A stretch of DNA of 64,000 nt, from positions 1 through 64,000 of the forward strand of contig JBFMHP010000042.1 of the NCBI GenBank assembly GCA_040752855.1, written 5' to 3'. Made by a program: the position numbers and the translations under genes. Below are positions 7,341-14,710 of the stretch, piece by piece. The notes beneath the pieces were generated by a model, which made no database searches, was not told the origin of the DNA, and saw only the letters and a list, made by a program, of their open reading frames with translations. The stretch is from JBFMHP01 sp040752855. GTDB lineage: Bacteria; Pseudomonadota; Gammaproteobacteria; RBG-16-57-12. Each line of letters begins with the position of its first letter. The stretch's first letter is position 1.

Positions 7341-7919
7341 ATGCCCTACACCAAAGAACACAAATTGATCAGCCGTGAGCGTATCCTGCGCAGCGCTATC
7401 GCCCTGTTCTCACGGCGAGGCTATGACAACGTCACCTTGGATCAGGTCATGGCGCATGCCGGCATGACGCGAGGTGCCTTCTACAATCACTTCAGCTCCA
7501 AGCAACAGCTCTATGCGGAGGCGATGATCACCGGCGCCAAGATAAGCCCTATTTCAGGAGAGATACCGAAAGGCTGTGATGCACAAGACCATTTGATGGA
7601 ATTAGTGAAAGGCTATCTGAGTATGGCGCACGTCAAGGATATCGATACGCCCTGCCTCATGGCCTTTATGGTGACCGATGTTGCCAACAACGAGCCAGAG
7701 GTGCGAAGGACCTACACCCAAATATTCAAACGCGTCAGTCGGCGCGTTGCCAGCCTGATGGATCAAGATGATGAACTGCTATCGCAGAAGTCACAGGCAC
7801 TAGTAGCCCTGTTGATCGGCGGGGTTGCAGTATGTCGCGCCTTCAACGATGAGAAATTGGCATGCGAGGTCCTGGCTGCTTGCCAAAACCTGGCGGCTGA
7901 GGTCGTCATAAGCAAATGA
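7341..7919 (+). CDS. TetR/AcrR-family transcriptional regulator
   Basis: This is a 192-residue protein. The N-terminal helix-turn-helix (residues ~12-58) has the family signature RILRSAIALFSRRGYDNVT followed by GMTRGAFYNHFSSKQQLY. The C-terminal domain (about 75-190) is helical, with a CLMAFMVTD stretch typical of the AcrR/NemR-like group that senses electrophiles or drugs. It is divergent from the GST gene, with a candidate operator in between. The simplest reading is a repressor that releases when it binds a toxic compound. The ligand is unknown. A start at ATG 7341 matches the usual N-terminal length. Confidence 0.9.
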   Translation: MPYTKEHKLISRERILRSAIALFSRRGYDNVTLDQVMAHAGMTRGAFYNHFSSKQQLYAEAMITGAKISPISGEIPKGCDAQDHLMELVKGYLSMAHVKDIDTPCLMAFMVTDVANNEPEVRRTYTQIFKRVSRRVASLMDQDDELLSQKSQALVALLIGGVAVCRAFNDEKLACEVLAACQNLAAEVVISK

Positions 7920-8043
7920 TCGGCGTTGGTGCGGTCATTACGAGGCTGGTTAACGGGCCGTTTTTCAGGCCATTTATCTTGCGCATCTTCACTACTCTGA
8001 TCGCTCGCGCTGCCATCGCTAATGGAAATTCTGGGATAGTGAT

Positions 8044-8979
8044 TTAGAGGTAAGATAATCGATCAGGCGCATTCGATGACTGATGTCTTTGCTCCAACGC
8101 TTTTTTGCAGACATCAATCAGTGCTTCGATGCTGGATAGGCGTGTATAGTTCGGTCGAATGATGAAAGCGATTCTGCGGTGCGGGCCCGGTTCACTGACA
8201 TGCACGGCGGATAGCGCTTTGTTTTGGGAAACGAGTTGCTCCAAGGCCATCTCGGGGATCAACGTCGTTCCCAGTCCGCCCAGAACCATCTGGACAAGCG
8301 TATTCAAACTAGTGGCGCCAAAGCCGTGATTTGCGGTTTGCTCGGTGACCCTGCACACATCAAGTATGTGATCTTTCAAGCAGTGACCTTCTTTCAATAG
8401 CATTAAATTACAGCTTTTCAGTTCCTTGCCGGAGATCTCTTTTTTTTGCGCATACTTTTCCTGCCTCGGCGCCACCCAGTAGAAGTCCTCTTTCCAAAAC
8501 TCCAGGCTCAGCAATCCTTCACACGCATAAGGGAGCGCCAATATCGCGGCGTCGATTTCCCCGCTGCGTACCATTTCCACCAACACATGCGACTGTTCCT
8601 CGACAATGGTCAATTGGGCCGCCGGACATTGATGATTGAGGACGGGCAGCATTTTTGGCAGCAAGTAAGGGGCGATGGTGGGGATGATGCCGACGGTCAA
8701 TGGAAAGCTGAGAGGATCATTTTGACGGTGTGCAAAACTCTGCAAATCCTCGATTTGCAGCATGATGTCGCGGGCCTGTTTCAGCACTTCCTTTCCAATC
8801 GGCGTGACCAAGACCATTTTGTTGCTTCTTTCAAAAAGCTGTATGCCTAGATCTCTTTCCAGCTCGCCTAACGCGGTGCTCAGCGCCGACTGACTGATGT
8901 TGCAGAGTTCCGCCGCCTTTTTGAAGTGGAGTGTCTTCTGAACTGCGAGGGCATAAGAAAGTTGCTTGATCGAGAGCAT
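8044..8979 (-). CDS. oxyR: Hydrogen-peroxide-sensing LysR-type regulator OxyR
   Basis: This 311-residue LysR regulator has an N-terminal winged helix (residues 1-60, AAELCNISQSALSTALGELE). In the effector domain the redox motif is intact: Cys200 in KEGHCLKDH and Cys209 in DVCR match the two Cys that form the disulfide switch of OxyR. ATSLNTLVQMV and GLGTTLIPEMAL follow, as in OxyR. An AGGAG precedes the ATG. It is divergent from katG, the classic target, with 180 bases between the starts. It should activate katG when oxidised by peroxide and repress its own gene. No single OxyR site in the spacer is convincing by eye. Confidence 0.93.
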   Translation of the reverse strand: MLSIKQLSYALAVQKTLHFKKAAELCNISQSALSTALGELERDLGIQLFERSNKMVLVTPIGKEVLKQARDIMLQIEDLQSFAHRQNDPLSFPLTVGIIPTIAPYLLPKMLPVLNHQCPAAQLTIVEEQSHVLVEMVRSGEIDAAILALPYACEGLLSLEFWKEDFYWVAPRQEKYAQKKEISGKELKSCNLMLLKEGHCLKDHILDVCRVTEQTANHGFGATSLNTLVQMVLGGLGTTLIPEMALEQLVSQNKALSAVHVSEPGPHRRIAFIIRPNYTRLSSIEALIDVCKKALEQRHQSSNAPDRLSYL

Positions 8980-9160
8980 GAGGGGCTCCTGGTAGCGGCC
9001 GGTTTAATGTTCGATATTTTAGAACGTAGTGTTTCATTTATTCAATTTAACAAAACAGTGGGTGGGGCCTATAACTAGTGAGGCAATGGCAGAGACTAAA
9101 ACATTTAAGTAAAACAGGTTTTTAACCACGCTACATATCTCACCTAAGGAGGATGTACCC

Positions 9161-11386
9161 ATGCACAAAAAAGCAACACCACTACTCGCTGCTGTGGCAG
9201 TGTCTGTCTCGTTGGCAATCTCGTCCGGTCCCCTGTTTGCCGCGGGTGATGCAAAGTCCAATCAATTCTGGTGGCCTGAACAGCTTGATCTCAGCCCGCT
9301 GCGCGCTCATTCTCCTGTGTCCAACCCGATGGGCCAGGACTTTGACTACGCCAAGGCGTTTGCGAGTTTGGACCTCAAGGCGGTGAAGAAAGACATCGCA
9401 GCTTTGATGACGCAGTCGCAGGACTGGTGGCCGGCAGACTATGGTCATTACGGGCCGTTTTTCATTCGCATGGCCTGGCACAGCGCGGGAACCTACCGTT
9501 CAGGTGACGGCCGCGGCGGCGCCGACGGCGGCCAGATGCGCTTTGAGCCCCTCAATAGCTGGCCTGACAACGCCAACCTCGACAAGGCGCGCCGCTTGCT
9601 TTGGCCGATCAAGCAGAAGTATGGCAACAGCCTGTCGTGGGCTGATTTGATGATACTAACCGGCAACGTCGCCCTGGAGTCCATGGGCTTCAAGACCTTT
9701 GGATTCTCCGGCGGGCGTGTCGATGACTGGGAGGCGGATCTGGTCTACTGGGGTCCTGAAAAGAAGTTCCTCGCCGATGCGCGCCACAGTGGCGACAGAA
9801 AACTGGAAAATCCTCTGGCGGCCGTGCAGATGGGGCTGATTTATGTGAACCCCGAAGGGCCGAACGGCAACCACGATCCGGTCTCTGCGGCGCGGGATAT
9901 TCGCGAGACCTTCGGGCGCATGGGAATGAACGACGAAGAGACCGTCGCGCTGATCGCCGGTGGTCACACCTTCGGCAAGACCCATGGCGCCCACGATCCA
10001 TCCAAGTGCGTCGGGGCCGAACCCGCCGCGGCCGCCATCGAGGAGCAAGGCTTCGGCTGGACCAACAAGTGCGGCAAGGGCAATGGCAAGGACACCGTCA
10101 CCAGCGGTCTGGAAGGGGCATGGACGGTCAGCCCGGCCCAGTGGACCTCCAACTTCCTGGACAATCTGTTTAACTTCGAGTGGGTGCAAACCAAGAGCCC
10201 GGCGGGCGCGGTTCAGTGGATTCCTGCCAATGGCCAGGCCGCGAACGTGGTGCCGGACGCGCACGATCCGTCGAAGCGTCATGCGCCTATCATGCTCACC
10301 ACGGACCTGGCGCTCAAAGAAGATCCCAGCTACCGCACGATTGCCAAGCGCTTCCAGGAAAATCCCAAGGAATTCGAGCTGGCCTTTGCCAAGGCGTGGT
10401 TTAAGCTGACCCACCGCGATCTGGGTCCGCGCACGCGCTATATCGGTTCAGAGGTTCCCGCCGAAGAGCTGATCTGGCAAGACCCGGTGCCCGCCGTCAA
10501 TCATAAATTGGTCGATGACAAGGATATCAAGAAGCTCAAAGCGGAAGTCCTCAACTCTGGTCTGACGGTTCCCGAGCTGGTCAGAACCGCCTGGTCGTCC
10601 GCCTCGACCTACCGCGGCACCGACATGCGCGGTGGCGCTAACGGCTCGCGCATTCGCCTGGAACCGCAAAAAGGGTGGGAGGCCAACGACCCGAATGAGC
10701 TGGCGAAGGTGTTGAACCGCCTGGAGAAGATCCAAAGCGACTTCAACGGCGCGCAAAAGGGCGGCAAGAAGATCTCCCTCGCCGACCTGATCGTGCTGGG
10801 TGGTGCGGCTGCAATTGAGAAGGCCGCGAAAGACGCCGGCCACAAGGTGGCAGTCCCCTTCAAACCGGGACGCACCGATGCCTCCCAAGCGCAGACCGAC
10901 GCGGAGTCTTTCGCCGTGCTTAAACCGACTGCAGACGGCTTCCGCAACTACTTCGGCGCGGGCAACGATCGCTCTCCCGCGGAGATGCTGGTCGACAAGG
11001 CGAACCTGCTGACGCTGACAGTGCCCGAGATGACGGTACTGGTCGGTGGCCTGCGCTCCCTGGATGCCAACACCGGGCAAGCCAAGCACGGGGTATTTAC
11101 GGATCGCCCAGGAACCTTGAGCAACGACTTCTTCGTGAACCTGATAGACATGTCGACCAAGTGGACGAAGTCAGCCACATCTGACGGTATTTACGAAGGC
11201 CGGGATCGTAACTCAGGCAAGCTCAAATGGACGGCCACCCCGGTTGATCTGATCTTCGGATCGAACTCGGAGCTGCGGGCCACCGCGGAATTCTATGCAG
11301 CCAACGATGCAAAGGAGAAGTTTGTGAAGGACTTCGTGGCGGCATGGACCAAGGTGATGACCCTCGACCGGTTTGACCTGCGTTAA
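9161..11386 (+). CDS. katG: Catalase-peroxidase KatG with an N-terminal signal peptide
   Basis: This 741-residue bifunctional haem catalase-peroxidase destroys hydrogen peroxide. Active-site residues are present: distal Arg103, Trp106 and His107 (RMAWHSAGTYR) and proximal His269 (AGGHTFGKTHGA). The Trp106-Tyr228-Met254 set forms the covalent adduct needed for catalase activity. The C-terminal half is the usual degenerate duplicated domain. Residues 1-27 form a signal peptide (MHKKATPLLAAVAVSVSLAI..LFAAG), so the enzyme is probably periplasmic like KatP, whereas ordinary KatG is cytosolic. A perfect AAGGAGG ribosome site precedes the ATG. It is divergent from oxyR. Confidence 0.96.
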   Translation: MHKKATPLLAAVAVSVSLAISSGPLFAAGDAKSNQFWWPEQLDLSPLRAHSPVSNPMGQDFDYAKAFASLDLKAVKKDIAALMTQSQDWWPADYGHYGPFFIRMAWHSAGTYRSGDGRGGADGGQMRFEPLNSWPDNANLDKARRLLWPIKQKYGNSLSWADLMILTGNVALESMGFKTFGFSGGRVDDWEADLVYWGPEKKFLADARHSGDRKLENPLAAVQMGLIYVNPEGPNGNHDPVSAARDIRETFGRMGMNDEETVALIAGGHTFGKTHGAHDPSKCVGAEPAAAAIEEQGFGWTNKCGKGNGKDTVTSGLEGAWTVSPAQWTSNFLDNLFNFEWVQTKSPAGAVQWIPANGQAANVVPDAHDPSKRHAPIMLTTDLALKEDPSYRTIAKRFQENPKEFELAFAKAWFKLTHRDLGPRTRYIGSEVPAEELIWQDPVPAVNHKLVDDKDIKKLKAEVLNSGLTVPELVRTAWSSASTYRGTDMRGGANGSRIRLEPQKGWEANDPNELAKVLNRLEKIQSDFNGAQKGGKKISLADLIVLGGAAAIEKAAKDAGHKVAVPFKPGRTDASQAQTDAESFAVLKPTADGFRNYFGAGNDRSPAEMLVDKANLLTLTVPEMTVLVGGLRSLDANTGQAKHGVFTDRPGTLSNDFFVNLIDMSTKWTKSATSDGIYEGRDRNSGKLKWTATPVDLIFGSNSELRATAEFYAANDAKEKFVKDFVAAWTKVMTLDRFDLR

Positions 11387-11427
11387 TCCAGGGGGCAAAG
11401 GCTCGCGAAAGCCAGTGAGCTAAGGGG

Positions 11428-11462
11428 ACACAGCGGGGGCGTAAGTTACGCCCCCGCTGTGT
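11428..11462 (+). terminator. Strong hairpin after katG
   Basis: A 17-bp perfect inverted repeat (arms 11428-11444 and 11446-11462, core GCGGGGGCGTAA) lies 42 bases after the katG stop. It is very GC-rich and followed by a weak T stretch. It probably terminates katG. Confidence 0.65.
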
Positions 11463-11566
11463 GCTGTTTCCGGCCCTCTGGTGCGCGCCGCAGTCGATCA
11501 GTCGCGCAATCCGGTGAAGGCGATGACGCTGGAATGGCTGCGGATCTTCGGCGATCACCAAAAAAG

Positions 11567-11594
11567 AAAGGGCCCTTCTTGCGAAGGGCCCTTT
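11567..11594 (-). terminator. Intrinsic terminator of the PEP-CTERM gene
   Basis: Stem AAAGGGCCCTTC / GAAGGGCCCTTT with a 4-base loop is followed on the minus strand by a T-rich run (TTTCTTTTTT read leftward). It sits just past the stop of the leftward gene. Confidence 0.8.
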
Positions 11595-11619
11595 GCTTTA
11601 TGCGCCGTTGGAGCGATGA

Positions 11620-12384
11620 TCAGCTTTTGGCGCGGCGGGCGGCGAATCCCATACCGATCAGCCCTGCGCCGAGCAGGAAGGTGGTCATGGGTTCGGGCAC
11701 CGTGGTGGGCGGCTTCTTCCACGTCACGTCCTTGGAAGCCGGATTCGCTTCAAGATCGGTGCCATATGTTACCTTGGTCCTCTTGGTGTATTCATCGGTT
11801 TCCAGTGCCATCACGTCGAAGTGCACCCAATCGTAACCGGTCACGCTGATGGTGAGTTTCTTGACTTCGCCGTACGCACAACCGGCGCCTTCGTCCGCGA
11901 AGTTCTGTACGCAATCGGCGTTCTTGGCGAAGCTGCCGATATCGAAGAACAGAAAATCAGAGATGCTGCCTTTTACCGGATCGTGGTTGTTTGGGAAGTA
12001 GCTCTCTGTGGGCGAGGTATAGAAGGCAGAAAGCCCGTTGACGGTCAGGTTGCCGCTGGCGCCGTTGGCTACCGAGGCGAGCAGTACCGCTCCCCGACCA
12101 TTGAAGGCGCTTGCGAACCCAAAATCGCTCCAGTCCTTCCCGCCTGCGTATTTTCCACCGAGGTGGTCGACGCCTTTGGCATAGATGCCGCCGACATAGA
12201 TCGTGGAACCCGAGGTTACAGCGGTGTCAGTTTCAGTAGGGTCGATCAGTGAGGCGTTGTAATCGGCATAGCTGCCGGTGTCGCCGGTGCCAGCCGGGGC
12301 GCCGACCTGCAGGACGGGAATCGCCCATGCGGAGCCGGAAAAACCCAAGGTTATCAAAACGGTGCCAAGAATGTGGCGTTTCAT
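11620..12384 (-). CDS. PEP-CTERM sorting-domain secreted protein
   Basis: The start is placed at ATG 12384, where MKRHILGTVLITLGFSGSAW forms a signal peptide and GGGAG lies upstream; the frame stays open to 12438. The ~254-residue protein ends with VPEPMTTFLLGAGLIGMGFA and the basic tail ARRAKS, which is the PEP-CTERM tripartite signal recognised by exosortase. The body is beta-rich with one Cys pair (CVQNFADEGAGC), and no enzymatic motif is seen. It is expected to be exported and processed for the cell surface or extracellular matrix. No exosortase gene lies in this window. Confidence 0.85.
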   Translation of the reverse strand: MKRHILGTVLITLGFSGSAWAIPVLQVGAPAGTGDTGSYADYNASLIDPTETDTAVTSGSTIYVGGIYAKGVDHLGGKYAGGKDWSDFGFASAFNGRGAVLLASVANGASGNLTVNGLSAFYTSPTESYFPNNHDPVKGSISDFLFFDIGSFAKNADCVQNFADEGAGCAYGEVKKLTISVTGYDWVHFDVMALETDEYTKRTKVTYGTDLEANPASKDVTWKKPPTTVPEPMTTFLLGAGLIGMGFAARRAKS

Positions 12385-12795
12385 AATATTAACTCCCGGT
12401 GAGTAAGCACATACAAAAATATTCCATCCGCCAAACATTAGGCAATCTATGTGCCAAAACGCTCAATCGATTGTTTTTCATGTGATTTTTTTGATTTGGT
12501 GTGTATGTAAGTTCGAGTGTGAAGCCAGAAAACTGTAAACCGCTGGAGGACCTTGCCGCTTAGCGGGGCGACATGGGATAGCCGCTAGAGTTCTGAAGAG
12601 GCTATAACCGAATGAAAAATAATGAATAAGTCCCGCTGCGCGCCCGTTGTGAGGGGGTGTAAGAAAGTCCGACGCGCGTGGTCGGATCGTCCGCAACGGA
12701 TATCGAGCAAGAATTCGTGAAAATCTCAACTGGTCGATGCCGAACGAAAATCCGCCGGCTATCATCAATGTGCCGGACACCTTCTGGAGGAGAGA
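12385..12795. other. Intergenic region between divergent genes
   Basis: This spacer must hold promoters for the leftward PEP-CTERM gene and the rightward aldo/keto reductase. No gene, repeat or clear consensus promoter is recognised. GGAGGAGA just before 12796 is the ribosome site of the reductase gene. Confidence 0.4.
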
Positions 12796-13839
12796 ATGAT
12801 CTATCGCACACTGGGCAATACCGAAACCAAGGTCAGCGTAATCTGCCTGGGCACCATGACCTGGGGGCAGCAGAACACAGAGGACGAGGCCTTTGCGCAG
12901 ATGGATTACGCCCTGGCGCAGGGCGTGAACTTCTTCGATACCGCCGAGCTTTACGCCATACCGCCGAAGGGCTCGACCTATGGGCGCACCGAGGAGATTA
13001 TCGGGCGCTGGCTCAAGGCCCGCGGCGGGCGTGAGCGCATTGTGCTGGCGAGCAAGATCGCCGGGCCGGGGGAGGACTGGATTCCCTATATCCGGGGAGG
13101 CCGCACGCGCTTCAACCGCCGTGATATCGGTGCTGCGCTGGATGGGAGTCTGAGGCGCCTGCAAACCGATTATATTGATCTCTATCAACTGCACTGGCCG
13201 GAGCGCAACACCAATTTCTTCGGCAAACTCGGCTTCGCACCGGCGGACGAGGAGCGGTTTACGCCCATCTTGGAGACCTTGCAGGTGCTCGACGAACAGG
13301 TGCGTGCAGGCAGGATCCGCCACATCGGTCTTTCCAACGAAACGCCGTGGGGGGTGATGCAGTTTCTGCAATTAGCCGAGGCGCATGGGTTGGCGCGCGT
13401 GGTCAGCGTGCAGAATCCCTATAGCCTGCTCAACCGCAGTTATGAAGTGGGCCTGGCGGAGATCTCCTGGCGCGAGCAGGCGGGGCTGCTGGCCTACTCG
13501 CCGCTGGGCTTTGGCGTGCTCTCGGGGAAATATCTGGGAGGGGCCAAACCGGCCGGGGCGCGCATCACGCTCTATCCGGACTATACCCGCTACAGTGCCC
13601 CGGCTGCCGTCACGGCTACCGAACAATATGTGGCGCTGGCGAAGTCGCATGGAGTCGATCCGGCGCAAATGGCCTTGGCCTACGTGAATACGCGTCCGTT
13701 TCTAACCAGCACGATCATCGGGGCGACCACGATGGAGCAGCTTAAGAGCAATATTGATAGCGTACATGTGCAACTTTCCGCGGAGGTGCTGCAAGGCATC
13801 GAGGCGATCCATAGCGCGCATCCTAATCCGAGTCCGTAA
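12796..13839 (+). CDS. tas: NADP(H)-dependent aldo/keto reductase, Tas type
   Basis: This 347-residue TIM-barrel oxidoreductase reduces carbonyl compounds with NADPH in the cytosol. The aldo/keto reductase tetrad is present: Asp48 and Tyr53 (NFFDTAELY), Lys87 (LASKIAG) and His133 (LYQLHWPER). The TYGRTEEIIGRWLKARG region and the long HWPERNTNFFGKLG loop match the E. coli Tas subgroup. The C-terminal IIGATTMEQLKSNI cofactor-binding helix is complete. A strong GGAGGAGA precedes the ATG. It stands alone with no obvious operon partner, and its physiological substrate is unknown. Confidence 0.9.
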   Translation: MIYRTLGNTETKVSVICLGTMTWGQQNTEDEAFAQMDYALAQGVNFFDTAELYAIPPKGSTYGRTEEIIGRWLKARGGRERIVLASKIAGPGEDWIPYIRGGRTRFNRRDIGAALDGSLRRLQTDYIDLYQLHWPERNTNFFGKLGFAPADEERFTPILETLQVLDEQVRAGRIRHIGLSNETPWGVMQFLQLAEAHGLARVVSVQNPYSLLNRSYEVGLAEISWREQAGLLAYSPLGFGVLSGKYLGGAKPAGARITLYPDYTRYSAPAAVTATEQYVALAKSHGVDPAQMALAYVNTRPFLTSTIIGATTMEQLKSNIDSVHVQLSAEVLQGIEAIHSAHPNPSP

Positions 13840-13928
13840 GCAAACGCAGCCATTGGTATTGCGGTGCGTGTGGGACTACAGTAAGGGAGGCCAGGGCCGC
13901 ACTGAGATAGCAGTGTAATGTTGCTAAA

Positions 13929-13967
13929 ACGCCCCCACCCTGGCCCTCCCCCGTTGCGGGGGAGGGG
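13929..13967. repeat. CCCTCCCCC-type intergenic hairpin
   Basis: CCCTCCCCCGTTGCGGGGGAGGG can form a 10-bp GC stem. Related hairpins appear at about 47094-47114 and 47169-47190. It may act as a terminator after the reductase gene or be a dispersed repeat. Confidence 0.45.
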
Positions 13968-14018
13968 AATACATCATGTTTAGTAAAGTGACTCGTCAGC
14001 GATCGAACGGGAGATGTC

Positions 14019-14525
14019 ATGGAAAGTCGCAGTATTTTGTGTTCTCTGGTACTGGTCAGCGCGCCGTTGATGGCCTTCGCCGAGTTGCCGCGCGAGCCGG
14101 TGTTGCCCTTGGCGCTGGCGCAGAAGGCGGCGCTGGCGGCGGTGCAGCAGTGTGAGCGCGACGGCTACCGGGTGTCGGCGTCGGTGGTCGACAAGAGTGG
14201 CGTGGTGCGCGCGCAGCTGCGCGCCGACGGCGCGGGTGCGCACACGCTGCAGAGCAGTTTCCGCAAGGCCTACACCTCGGCGAGTTTGCGGGAGCCCACC
14301 TCGAAGCTGGCGAAGATCGCGGCCAGCAGCGCCGAGCTGCAAGGCCTGCATCATGTGTCGGATGACATTCTGCTGCTAGGCGGTGGACTGCCGATCGTCA
14401 TCGGCGGGGAAGCCGTGGGCGGCATCGGTGTGGGCGGCGCGCCGGGCGCGCAACTCGATGAGGCCTGCGCTCAGGCGGGATTGCAGAGCATCCTGGATGC
14501 GGCGGGGAGCAAGCCTGCTCTTTGA
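14019..14525 (+). CDS. Exported GlcG/HbpS-family protein
   Basis: This 168-residue protein has a signal peptide (MESRSILCSLVLVSAPLMAF, cleavage near AFA-EL). The GlcG/HbpS domain spans ~residues 27-160: SVVDKSGVVRAQLRADGAG, the SFRKAYTSASL helix and GGGLPIVIGGEAVGGIGVGG are typical. Members with signal peptides include the haem-binding sensor protein HbpS; others of the family are of uncertain role. GGGAGA precedes the ATG. It stands alone, upstream of the kinase/RNase Z fusion by 185 bases. Periplasmic haem or cofactor binding is plausible but not shown. Confidence 0.8.
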   Translation: MESRSILCSLVLVSAPLMAFAELPREPVLPLALAQKAALAAVQQCERDGYRVSASVVDKSGVVRAQLRADGAGAHTLQSSFRKAYTSASLREPTSKLAKIAASSAELQGLHHVSDDILLLGGGLPIVIGGEAVGGIGVGGAPGAQLDEACAQAGLQSILDAAGSKPAL

Positions 14526-14592
14526 GGACGGCAACACAGTCGTCGTTCTGACAGCCTGCTGACGAACAGATTTTTGTGCCTTCTCTCGCCGC

Positions 14593-14616
14593 GACGACTC
14601 CATGGATGGAGTCGTC
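14593..14616. terminator. Palindromic hairpin after the GlcG-like gene
   Basis: GACGACTCCA and TGGAGTCGTC form a near-perfect 10-bp inverted repeat around a 4-base centre. AGTTTTTC follows 14 bases later. It could end transcription of the upstream gene. A fragment of the same motif (GACGACTCCA) recurs near 29764. Confidence 0.35.
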
Positions 14617-14710
14617 CCTGAGGGAGAGGGAGTTTTTCAGCACGCTTGCTGAGATTTTCATCTTCCATCTTGGCTCCCATGCCTCAAGGGGGCGGGAATA
14701 AGGCGCGCGC

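Noticed and set aside
8980..9160. OxyR binding site between oxyR and katG
   Set aside because: Expected from biology, but no ATAG-type tandem stood out clearly enough by eye to give coordinates.
12478..13371. 297-codon open frame on the minus strand
   Set aside because: Antisense to the aldo/keto reductase, which has the complete catalytic tetrad.
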